Part shown: piece after piece, positions 36,386 to 44,112 of the stretch | Layout of the letters: each line of letters opens with the position of its first letter | Numbering within the stretch: the stretch's first letter is position 1 | Source of the DNA: Bacteroidota bacterium | GTDB taxonomy: Bacteria > Bacteroidota > Bacteroidia > UBA8524 | Length of the DNA stretch: 64,000 nucleotides | Assembly (NCBI GenBank): GCA_006226545.1 | Contig: SBGR01000085.1 | Span: 50,294 to 114,293, forward strand | Direction: 5' to 3' | Notes under the pieces: model-generated | Seen by the model: only the letters and a program-made list of their open reading frames with translations | What the model was told of the DNA's origin: nothing | Database searches by the model: none | Program-made: the position numbers and the translations under genes

Positions 36386-36448
36386 AGCTGACTGTAAAAT
36401 ATTTTTGGCACATCACTTGAAACTATTTAACACACAAACACTGCTCAC

Positions 36449-37354
36449 ATGAAAAGAATTCTCCCACTCATCCTGATGCTCTCGTTAGGAAGTCTAGCTA
36501 AAGCTCAGCCTTATATGGGTCTCCATTTTATAGGAGCCAGTCCGCTGAATGAACTTTGCGATTCCACTTACCGCCACGGTTTTGGTTTTGCCATGGAGTT
36601 TATGTCGAATAACCTCATCCGCAACGTAGTTAGGCCAAATTCCTTGGATTTTCGCATTGGCGGTTCCATGGAGTTCTTAGCCCACGGAAAAGAAACCAGA
36701 GAAATCACCTTAAATACTCCGGCCAATGATCCGGGCGATTATTCTGTTCGCAATAACCACCTCGGGCTTTTGCTTGTTGGAAGATTTACCTTCTTAGGCG
36801 AATCTCGCGTTTCTCCTTACTTGGATGGTTTTGTTGGACCGCGTTTCTTCAATACCACAGAGACCATCGCCCCTCAGCGCGAGATAACAGGCTTTGAGCC
36901 GAGTGAAACAAATATCTTCAATACCTCCACCTTCCATTATGGCGTAAGTGCAGGTTTATTGTTCAACTTGAATAAAACCTTCGCAATAGACACAAGAGTA
37001 TCTTACTCCGATGGAACTGAAGCCAATTGGGCGGTATTGAACAATGTAAGTTTGGATGGGAATTATTTGAAATACCCAAGTACTAAAACCTTTACCGATC
37101 TCTTTATCTACCGCGTAGGTATTACCATTCGCTTCCATAAAAGTGAAAGAACAAGCAGTACCACCACGCCAAGTAGAAATACAACACCGAGAACTAACCC
37201 GTCTACCATACCGGTTAGACCAAAAGGAAGTACTGTAACACCTAAACCTGCTCCGGCACCTAGACCAAGCACACCAACGCCAACTCCTGCTCCGCAGCCG
37301 GTTGAGCCAAAACCTAGTCCGAAGCCACTGCCTCCACCGACACCACAGCATTAA
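36449..37354 (+). CDS. Outer-membrane barrel protein with proline-rich tail (paralogue 1)
   Basis: 301 residues. Signal peptide 1-19 (ends KAQ), a barrel-like domain at about 20-232 with alternating strands (YMGLHFIGASPLNEL, DFRIGGSMEFL, HYGVSAGLLFNLNKTFAIDTRVSYSDG, LFIYRVGITIRFH), then about 65 residues rich in Pro, Thr and Lys (TPTPTPAPQP). About half identical to the next gene over the barrel. Function unknown; the tail could span the periplasm or bind peptidoglycan. Divergent from menD by about 75 bp. Confidence 0.7.
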   Translation: MKRILPLILMLSLGSLAKAQPYMGLHFIGASPLNELCDSTYRHGFGFAMEFMSNNLIRNVVRPNSLDFRIGGSMEFLAHGKETREITLNTPANDPGDYSVRNNHLGLLLVGRFTFLGESRVSPYLDGFVGPRFFNTTETIAPQREITGFEPSETNIFNTSTFHYGVSAGLLFNLNKTFAIDTRVSYSDGTEANWAVLNNVSLDGNYLKYPSTKTFTDLFIYRVGITIRFHKSERTSSTTTPSRNTTPRTNPSTIPVRPKGSTVTPKPAPAPRPSTPTPTPAPQPVEPKPSPKPLPPPTPQH

Positions 37355-37383
37355 GAATTCGATAAGTAGCGTAAAGCAAAAGG

Positions 37384-37407
37384 AAGACCCGAGAGGGTCT
37401 TTTTTTT
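37384..37407 (+). terminator. Terminator between the two barrel paralogues
   Basis: AAGACCC, loop GAGA, GGGTCTT, then eight T in all. It separates the two tandem genes into independent transcripts. Confidence 0.85.
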
Positions 37408-37523
37408 AGGACCAATCGCTAAAGACTTTACAGAAAACACTTTAACTCAACCGCTTCACTAAAACACTGCCTAGATATCGGCATGTATATTGAGCCTTGA
37501 GCAAAAAACCGAATTGAACTTAC

Positions 37524-38345
37524 ATGAAAAGATTCTTACCCCTCCTTCTGGTTTTTTTCTTCACTGAATTAGCCTCTGCTCAAGCCTACCTTGGGTTTCA
37601 TTACGGACGGCCCATGCCACTGAATCAACTAAACGATTCCAATTACAAAAGTGGACATGGCTTTGGTTTCGACCTTATGTCGAACAATATTCTCAGACGC
37701 AGTTCACTTGATTTTCGGCTAGGCGCCTCCTTCGAATACTACCTTCACGGTACCGAAAAGAGAGATATACTTCTCAATACTCCCAATAGCGACCCCGGTA
37801 TTTACTCGGTTCAAAACAACCACATGGGCATTCTTCTCACGAGCCGCGTAAGTTTCTTGAATGAATCCTTTGTTTCGCCATTTATCGATGGCTTTGTTGG
37901 CACACGAATCTTTAAATCGACAGAGAGCATACTACCCAAAGCCGATTACATTGAAGGCTTTGAGCCCACGCATAAAAATGTGCACAGTACTTCAGCTTTT
38001 CACTACGGATTTAGCGCCGGACTACTCTTTAATGTAAATGAGTCGTTTGCCATTGATACCCGCTTGAGCTATTCCAACGGGGCACAGGCCAACTGGGTAA
38101 AGCTGCAGAGCGCAGCATTGGACGGCAACCAATTGAAATACAATTCAACCCAAACCTTTACAGACCTATTCATTTTCCGAATTGGTGTAATTATTCGGGT
38201 AATGCCTTCATACAATTCGGATGATAGAGAGTATAGCGACGACGAATCACCTGATTATTCCCCGAGCCTACCAAGCGGCGGCAGGCCACTGGAACCTAAA
38301 CCAAATAATTCCCCCGTTCCCGTAACCCCAAAACCGGCCCCTTAA
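37524..38345 (+). CDS. Outer-membrane barrel protein with proline-rich tail (paralogue 2)
   Basis: 273 residues. Signal peptide 1-20 (ends ASAQ), barrel at about 21-230 sharing blocks with paralogue 1: the YLGFHYG start, NTPNSDPGIYSVQNNHMGILL, SPFIDGFVGTRIF, HYGFSAGLLFNVNESFAIDTRLSYSNG and TFTDLFIFRIGVIIR. The tail is shorter, first acidic (DDREYSDDE) and then Pro-rich (EPKPNNSPVPVTPKP). A tandem duplicate that has diverged mostly in the tail. Function unknown. Confidence 0.7.
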   Translation: MKRFLPLLLVFFFTELASAQAYLGFHYGRPMPLNQLNDSNYKSGHGFGFDLMSNNILRRSSLDFRLGASFEYYLHGTEKRDILLNTPNSDPGIYSVQNNHMGILLTSRVSFLNESFVSPFIDGFVGTRIFKSTESILPKADYIEGFEPTHKNVHSTSAFHYGFSAGLLFNVNESFAIDTRLSYSNGAQANWVKLQSAALDGNQLKYNSTQTFTDLFIFRIGVIIRVMPSYNSDDREYSDDESPDYSPSLPSGGRPLEPKPNNSPVPVTPKPAP

Positions 38346-38360
38346 ATTTAGAAGAAAACA

Positions 38361-38394
38361 AAAAAAAAAGCCCTGCTCAGGGAAGCAGGGCTTT
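38361..38394 (-). terminator. Terminator of the TonB receptor gene, possibly bidirectional
   Basis: Stem AAAGCCCTGCT/AGCAGGGCTTT (38367-38377 with 38384-38394). On the minus strand it is followed by a run of T (A9 on the plus strand at 38361-38369). On the plus strand only TTT follows, so it would end paralogue 2 less well. Confidence 0.82.
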
Positions 38395-38415
38395 GGAAAT
38401 CAGTCCCCCCGGACC

Positions 38416-40947
38416 TTAAAATCCAAGACTCACCATCAGCAAGAAATTGGTTCCTGCTTGAGGATAGAGGTAATTAAAGTCTTGGCGCTCCCCTCCTATT
38501 ATTCCACTGAACGAGTATCCGTTCGGTGCGTATTTTTCATTCAACACATTGTTGGCAGCTAAGCTCACTTTGAACTCTTTCATGCCCGACCATTTTTGTT
38601 TGATGAGGTGCAATTTTAAATCATTTACCCAAAATGCATCCAATTGACGAGCTGCGTTTCCTTCACTTAAAAAACCGGCTGCTTGGGTATTGTCTAAATA
38701 CTGAGTGGAAACATACTTACTAACCCAATCCAATTCTAAGTTAAACGGTAGACGAAAGCGGAACATGGAACTCAATACCGCATTCGGAGAAAAGGCCAAT
38801 TGGGTATTCTGATGTTGCACTGATTCTTGTGCCCAAGTATCCCAGTTGTCGATGTACTCCGTGAATTCCTTCACCTGGTTCATGCTTAAGGCTGCAGTTG
38901 CGCTCCATTGCACGCGTTTGTGTAGGTTTCGGCTGTATTCCAATTCCACGCCGCTGCGGAAACTTTTCGGCACATTTACCCGAGTATACGCGCCCACATC
39001 GTTGATCTTTCCTGTTAAAATCAGCTGATTGGTATAGTCCATAAAGTAGGCGGTAGCTTGAATTCGTTGTTTTGGCGTTTCACAGCGATACCCCAATTCC
39101 CAGTCGAGTAAGGTCTCCGGTTTCGGACGAGATGCCGGCGTACTTTGGGTAAAGTCATCACGGGTTGGCTCTCGGCTGCCCTTGCTCATGGAGAGGTAGA
39201 GGTTCTGTTCTTTATTGATGCTATAAACTACCCCAAACTTCGGATTGAAAAACAGGAAGTTCACGTCTTGCGTTACGTTGTTTTGGTTATTGTCGAAGCC
39301 CAAAAAGCTGTAATCGATGCTGCGCACCTGTAAGTCGGCATAGGCATTCCATTTCTTTGAGATGGCGTATTCCGTTTTCACGTAGACGTTGTGATCGAGT
39401 TTACGTGCGTCGTTATCGTAATAGCGGTGACGAATTTCTCCGTTTGAGGCATAACGTGCCCAAATCACCTCACCGTAATGTTTGCCTTGGTAGATATTGC
39501 TTCCACCACCCAGAATCACCGTCCAGTCTGATGCGCGGTACTGCGCAGAATATACGATGCCGTAGAAATGGTTATCCAACCAACGGCGGCGAATCAAATC
39601 GCTTTCTCTGATGGTATCACCAGCTGCTGTGGTTACATCTTCCAAGCCATAATCGCTTAAGCTTTCACCGTATTTGTACTGTTCATAATAACCACCACCC
39701 CGGGTATAATGTAGCGATGCATTGACAGACCAGAGGGAATTCAATTGGCGGGTATAGTGCACTTGGTAATGTGTCTGACGGTAATTGTCTACCTCATTGT
39801 TATAGGTATATCCGTTGTAGGTGCGGTTTCCGCTCTGTGCGAGGTGAGCCGAATCGTCTAACATATAGTAAGGTATCAGGGCCTGCTCATCGCCCTTTAC
39901 CTTTGGTTCCGGAATACCATTCCAGGCTTGGTAGGTTAGCTCACTTCCTGAAAACACATTGAATTTCAAAATGCTTTTTTCACCGTAATGTCCGCCGGAG
40001 AAGTACCATGAGTTCAAATCGGAAGAAGCCCTATCGATAAAACCATCAGAATGAATTTGCGATAAACGTCCTTCAAAAGCCCATTTGTTGGCCATCAAGC
40101 CCGTTCCAAAATTGACACTGTTTCGGTAGGTGCCGAAGTTCCAGTTTTTGTCTTGACCGCGCTCCCAATACCAAGCCGGGCTGGAAGTCCAGTTGTTTTG
40201 AATGGCCCCGAGTCCGGTTTGTAAGGTGGCAAAAGACTCTTTCCTTACCGCATTGGTTTGTAGGTTAATGCTTGCTCCGAAGGCTGCAGCACCGTTGGTA
40301 GAAGTTCCTACTCCGCGCTGCACTTGAATGTTCTGAACCGAGTTAGCGAAATCGGGCATGTTCACCCACCATACGCCGTGCGACTCAGCATCGTTTACCG
40401 GAATACCGTTGATGGTTACGTTGATGCGGGTTGGATCTACCCCACGGATACGAATGCCCGTATACCCAATTCCAGCTCCGGCATCGGAGTTCACCACCGC
40501 TCCCGGAATACTGTTCAGCAAGTACGGCATGTCTTGCCCCATGTTGTTACGGGCAATTTCCTGTTTGCTGATTTCGGTAAAGGTAGTGGCTTGCTTTTCG
40601 TTGGCACGGGTAGAGCGAACCACCGTTTCATCGGTCACTTGAGTTAAAGGTTGAAGCACGATTTCCAGGTTGGAAACCGAATCTTTGTGGAAGGCCTTAC
40701 GCCATTCTTGGTAGGACACGTGACTCACCACGAGGAGGTCGCCAGTGCCCGGGTTAGCGAAGCTGAAATAGCCTCGGTCGTTGGAAACAGATGAAGCCAA
40801 GGTTTTCCCTGTTTTGGCATCCATCACTTGGATGTGTGCATCGCCGATGGGTGCACGGTTGTCAGCCTGAAGTACCCTTCCGCTGATGTTTTGAGCCATG
40901 AGCAAGCCACTGTAGAGTAGGGCCGCTAAGCTTAAAAGTTTACGCAT
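38416..40947 (-). CDS. TonB-dependent outer-membrane receptor, probably for thiamin
   Basis: 843 residues. Signal peptide 1-18 (ends LMAQ), a CarboxypepD_reg-like domain at about 20-100 (GRVLQADNRAPIGDAHIQV, DRGYFSFANPG), plug at about 115-240 (YLLNSIPGAVV, IRIRGVDPTRINVTINGIPVNDAESHGVWW), and a 22-strand-type barrel ending in an aromatic strand (FLLMVSLGF). The TPP riboswitch in its leader is the main reason to call thiamin or a thiamin precursor as the ligand; such riboswitch-controlled receptors are known in Bacteroides. Works with TonB-ExbBD, not encoded here. Confidence 0.88.
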   Translation of the reverse strand: MRKLLSLAALLYSGLLMAQNISGRVLQADNRAPIGDAHIQVMDAKTGKTLASSVSNDRGYFSFANPGTGDLLVVSHVSYQEWRKAFHKDSVSNLEIVLQPLTQVTDETVVRSTRANEKQATTFTEISKQEIARNNMGQDMPYLLNSIPGAVVNSDAGAGIGYTGIRIRGVDPTRINVTINGIPVNDAESHGVWWVNMPDFANSVQNIQVQRGVGTSTNGAAAFGASINLQTNAVRKESFATLQTGLGAIQNNWTSSPAWYWERGQDKNWNFGTYRNSVNFGTGLMANKWAFEGRLSQIHSDGFIDRASSDLNSWYFSGGHYGEKSILKFNVFSGSELTYQAWNGIPEPKVKGDEQALIPYYMLDDSAHLAQSGNRTYNGYTYNNEVDNYRQTHYQVHYTRQLNSLWSVNASLHYTRGGGYYEQYKYGESLSDYGLEDVTTAAGDTIRESDLIRRRWLDNHFYGIVYSAQYRASDWTVILGGGSNIYQGKHYGEVIWARYASNGEIRHRYYDNDARKLDHNVYVKTEYAISKKWNAYADLQVRSIDYSFLGFDNNQNNVTQDVNFLFFNPKFGVVYSINKEQNLYLSMSKGSREPTRDDFTQSTPASRPKPETLLDWELGYRCETPKQRIQATAYFMDYTNQLILTGKINDVGAYTRVNVPKSFRSGVELEYSRNLHKRVQWSATAALSMNQVKEFTEYIDNWDTWAQESVQHQNTQLAFSPNAVLSSMFRFRLPFNLELDWVSKYVSTQYLDNTQAAGFLSEGNAARQLDAFWVNDLKLHLIKQKWSGMKEFKVSLAANNVLNEKYAPNGYSFSGIIGGERQDFNYLYPQAGTNFLLMVSLGF

Positions 40948-41015
40948 TAAAAAAATTAAATAAGGTGTAACAAAGCCGGGATCAGGGGTTGACCCTGGCC
41001 ATAACTGTTAACCCA

Positions 41016-41113
41016 TCTTTTCCCTTCGCAGGCATTATCCTGATCAGGTATTGACAACACGGAGGCTGCCAAGGGTATCATCTCAGCCGAATTAAATTCA
41101 GCACCCCTGAAGA
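41016..41113 (-). ncRNA. TPP riboswitch (THI element)
   Basis: Minus strand: TCTTCAGGGGTGC, GGCTGAGATGATACCC, ACCTGATCAGGATAATGCC and GCGAAGGGAAAAGA, the full THI-box set in order. Downstream GGGTT...AACCC and CAGGG-TCAAC-CCCTG can form alternative hairpins before the ATG at 40947 and may be the expression platform. Thiamin pyrophosphate should reduce expression of the receptor. Confidence 0.95.
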
Positions 41114-41177
41114 CGGGGCAAAGCTAGTGAAGAATACGAGATGCGCAATAGCAGGTTTAGAAATCTAAACGCCTGCT

Positions 41178-41306
41178 TTAGTTATATTTCTGGAACGAAG
41201 GGCAATTGCAGCCTTTGCTGCCCTTGCGGGATGAAGAGCAAGAGCTAAGTGTTCCTGCCAGGACCAAACTCAATAGAACAAATGCAAGGATGCGTGATGC
41301 TTTCAT
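41178..41306 (-). CDS. Very small lipoprotein
   Basis: 42 residues from ATG 41306 to TAA 41178. A lipoprotein signal peptide with lipobox LSSC (Cys23) is followed by only 20 residues, SSSRKGSKGCNCPSFQKYN, holding a conserved-looking CNCPSF. I recall similar tiny lipoproteins with a C-terminal C-x-C-P in Bacteroidota, function unknown. A TAGATTTG box is five bases ahead of the ATG. It precedes the TPP riboswitch by 64 bp on the same strand, so read-through into the receptor is possible. Confidence 0.65.
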   Translation of the reverse strand: MKASRILAFVLLSLVLAGTLSSCSSSRKGSKGCNCPSFQKYN

Positions 41307-41311
41307 ACGGT

Positions 41312-41319
41312 CAAATCTA
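41312..41319 (-). promoter_or_regulatory. -7 promoter box of the small lipoprotein
   Basis: TAGATTTG on the minus strand, exact TAnnTTTG, five bases before the ATG at 41306; divergent from the DUF368 promoter 52 bp away. Confidence 0.5.
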
Positions 41320-41371
41320 CTAAAAGAACGCTGTACTAAAGGAAAATATTTCCCAATACCATCGCTTTCAA

Positions 41372-41379
41372 TAGCTTTG
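41372..41379 (+). promoter_or_regulatory. -7 promoter box of DUF368-aroE
   Basis: TAGCTTTG, exact TAnnTTTG, eight bases before the ATG at 41388. At the -33 distance there is only a weak T-rich match. Confidence 0.5.
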
Positions 41380-41387
41380 CGCAGAAT

Positions 41388-42314
41388 ATGATCAACTGGA
41401 TTTTACTTTACCTTAAGGGAGTGGCCATGGGCTCAGCCGATGTGATTCCCGGTGTATCAGGTGGTACCATCGCTTTTATTACCGGCATCTACGACCGCCT
41501 GCTAGGCGCCATTGCAGCCGTAAACGTGGCTAACCTGCGCCTCTTGTTGAAAGGCGATTTCAAAGGATTCTTCAAGGCCATCGACCTGACTTTCCTTATC
41601 GTATTGTTTGCGGGAATTGGAACGGCCATCGTTTCACTCGCTAAGTTGATTACCTACCTTCTGAAACACCACGAGGTAGAATTGTGGTCGTTCTTCTTCG
41701 GCCTCATCATTGCTTCTTCCATCTTGATTTTAAAGCAGGTGAAGAAGTGGAATGCTGTAAACTTCATCCTATTAGCCATTGGCGTGGCCATCGCTTATTA
41801 CCTCACTTCCATGGGGCAATCCAGCATGCCGGATAACCTATTTGGGGTGTTCATCTCCGGATTCATCGCCATCATCGCTATGATTCTACCGGGCATCTCC
41901 GGCTCCTACATCTTGGTGATGTTAGGTCAATACGAAAAAATTCTTGGTAGCATCTCCGGTGTTTTAAGCGGTCAACTCGACTTGATTCCAACATTGATCG
42001 TTTTTGCTGTAGGCTGTGTAAGCGGTCTCCTTGTTTTCGCTAAAATTTTAAAATGGCTTTTAGCACATTACCACGATGCTGTGGTAGCTGCCTTAACCGG
42101 TTTTATGATCGGTTCTCTGAACAAAGTTTGGCCTTGGAAAAACACCCTAGAATACTATACATCTAGCCATGGCGAATTGAAGCCCCTGATCCAAGAGAAC
42201 ATTGTTCCGGCTCAAATGGACAGCCAAGTGATGACCGCCGTAGCCCTTGCCATTGCCGGCCTAGCCCTTGTCCTGGTATTGGAATACCTCGGTCGCCGTT
42301 TCCAGAAAGCATGA
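41388..42314 (+). CDS. DUF368 membrane protein, probable undecaprenyl-phosphate translocase (PopT family)
   Basis: 308 residues with about eight to nine hydrophobic helices. The family signature GxADVIPGVSGGTIAFITGIY is at about 15-35, and a second internal MILPGISGSYILVMLGQYE at about 164-182 repeats it, as in the DUF368 inverted-repeat fold. DUF368 proteins were recently linked to recycling of undecaprenyl phosphate across the inner membrane; direct proof is lacking here. Coupled to aroE by ATGA. Confidence 0.85.
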   Translation: MINWILLYLKGVAMGSADVIPGVSGGTIAFITGIYDRLLGAIAAVNVANLRLLLKGDFKGFFKAIDLTFLIVLFAGIGTAIVSLAKLITYLLKHHEVELWSFFFGLIIASSILILKQVKKWNAVNFILLAIGVAIAYYLTSMGQSSMPDNLFGVFISGFIAIIAMILPGISGSYILVMLGQYEKILGSISGVLSGQLDLIPTLIVFAVGCVSGLLVFAKILKWLLAHYHDAVVAALTGFMIGSLNKVWPWKNTLEYYTSSHGELKPLIQENIVPAQMDSQVMTAVALAIAGLALVLVLEYLGRRFQKA

Positions 42315-43045
42315 GGCAATTCGGACTCATAGCCTACCCTGTTGCGCATTCCTTCTCCAAGCAATACTTTGAAAAGAAGTTCGCCCAAGAAGGCATTAGC
42401 GATGCGGTCTATGAGCTCTACCCTCTTCCTCAAATTGAAGATTTACCTGCGCTTATTCAGGCTAAGCCGGAGCTTTGCGGACTCAATGTGAGCATTCCGC
42501 ACAAGCAAGCCGTTATTCCTTATCTGGATGAGTTGAGCGATGAGGCAAAAGCCATTGGCGCAGTTAATACCATTCGCATCGAACGACAGGGCGGCAAAAT
42601 TCGCCTGCTGGGCTTTAATACCGATTATAGTGGTTTTAGAAATAGCCTGGAGCCACGCTTATCTAGCGAAATGAAATCCGCCCTTGTGCTCGGCAACGGC
42701 GGCTCATCTAAAACGGTTCAAAAGGCTCTTAGCGATTTAGCGATAGACTTCCGCGTAGTGAGTCGTGGTGGAGAATTAAACTACCATACCCTTCAAGCTA
42801 GCGATGTAGAATCTGTACAACTTATTGTGAATACCACGCCGCTCGGCATGTGGCCCAATACGGACCAAGCGCCTGAGATTCCTTACGAAGCCATTAACGC
42901 CAATCACCTGCTCTTTGATTTGGTCTACAATCCGGAACCAAGCAAGTTCCTAACATTGGGAGCAAAAAAAGGAGCCCGCATCAAAGGCGGGCTCGAAATG
43001 TTATCACTGCAGGCCGAGGCGGCCTGGACTATCTGGAATGCTTAA
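42311..43045 (+). CDS. aroE: Shikimate 5-dehydrogenase
   Basis: 244 residues, at the short end for the family. Substrate-binding GLIAYPVAHSFSK (about 5-17), catalytic LNVSIPHKQAV (Lys about 66) and AIGAVNTI, NADP-binding ALVLGNGGSSKTV (about 122-134), and VNTTPLGMWP. Reduces 3-dehydroshikimate in aromatic amino-acid synthesis. Its TAA and that of the convergent DUF4340 gene share the palindrome TTAA at 43042-43045, leaving no room for a terminator. Confidence 0.93.
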   Translation: MRQFGLIAYPVAHSFSKQYFEKKFAQEGISDAVYELYPLPQIEDLPALIQAKPELCGLNVSIPHKQAVIPYLDELSDEAKAIGAVNTIRIERQGGKIRLLGFNTDYSGFRNSLEPRLSSEMKSALVLGNGGSSKTVQKALSDLAIDFRVVSRGGELNYHTLQASDVESVQLIVNTTPLGMWPNTDQAPEIPYEAINANHLLFDLVYNPEPSKFLTLGAKKGARIKGGLEMLSLQAEAAWTIWNA

Positions 43046-44112
43046 GAGGCCGGCTGACTGAAGAAGTCGGCGTAATTCAGCAGCACATTTTTAAATACAA
43101 AACTCTGTACCGACACCACTTCTGCCTTGTTGCCATTCAATACTCCGTAGAAACGATCTAAGTCGAAAGTTGCCGGATTACCGTAGTTATCAACCTGCGG
43201 CGAATCTTTTGTTACCGGCTTTTTGTAGATATCCAAGGTTCTGGTTTCGCCTTTGTTATTTTGTACGCTGATTGTCACAAACGGTTGATCTGCATGAATC
43301 ACTGAATCGGCTAATTTCTTCGCTAAACCGGTGAAGAAATACTCGTACGACATGTTTTCAAAAGTGGCTGCATACTGCTTGAGTAAATCCAAATTCATGG
43401 AAGCTTCAGGTAATTCTGGAGAACCTGCCATCGGTTTGATATTCAGCTGGCGATCGGCTTTGCTTATTTCAAATGAAGCATCCGCTTTATCGCTATACTT
43501 CACTGTGATATTGGCCAAATCCAAAACGTCGGTTTGGAAGATATTACGCGATAACCAAGACTTCTTGTCTAAGCGGTAAATAACGCCCGGATAGCCATTG
43601 AATCCCGGTATCTGCACCGCAAACGGAGCACTACTGCCCTCCATCATCATGTGGGTTGCCATTTCATCGGCGGTATTGCTGCCCACATAGTAAACTTTTA
43701 CCGGCTCATCGTCGATGTACACAATCACCTTGGTACCGTTGGCCGCCATATAACGCAATACTTCGCTAGCCCCGTCTTTTGGAATGGGGTTACGCACCTG
43801 CAAACGTGCCATGTATTCGTATAACAGCATCTTTACCGCGTCTTGCTCAGCAGGCTCTGTGCCGTTCACCATCCACTTGCCTTGTTCATTTTTCACCAAG
43901 GTGAGGTTGGATGAATCGCTGGTCTTATTCGATAAGAAAATCTTGTTCACTTTGTCCGGGTATTCCACAGCGAAGTTTTTCAATTCCGGACGTAAGGTAT
44001 CTCCCCATTGTTTATCGATGATGGGAACAAAAATCATCGCTAATATTAAAAGAACCGGAAGCACATACAGACTCTTCTTCCACTTCTTGCTATTTGAAAT
44101 CTTATCGCTCAT
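43042..44112 (-). CDS. DUF4340 protein of the gliding ABC-transporter operon
   Basis: 356 residues. One N-terminal membrane helix (about 14-31, LYVLPVLLILAMIFVPII), the rest periplasmic, with repeated beta-alpha units of DUF4340 type (LVKNEQGKWMVNG, VYYVGSNTADEMATHMMMEG, GVIYRLDKKSWLSRN). It overlaps gldG by 11 bp. DUF4340 proteins are often encoded with GldG-like transporters in many phyla, so it is probably an accessory subunit. Function otherwise unknown. Confidence 0.78.
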   Translation of the reverse strand: MSDKISNSKKWKKSLYVLPVLLILAMIFVPIIDKQWGDTLRPELKNFAVEYPDKVNKIFLSNKTSDSSNLTLVKNEQGKWMVNGTEPAEQDAVKMLLYEYMARLQVRNPIPKDGASEVLRYMAANGTKVIVYIDDEPVKVYYVGSNTADEMATHMMMEGSSAPFAVQIPGFNGYPGVIYRLDKKSWLSRNIFQTDVLDLANITVKYSDKADASFEISKADRQLNIKPMAGSPELPEASMNLDLLKQYAATFENMSYEYFFTGLAKKLADSVIHADQPFVTISVQNNKGETRTLDIYKKPVTKDSPQVDNYGNPATFDLDRFYGVLNGNKAEVVSVQSFVFKNVLLNYADFFSQPAS

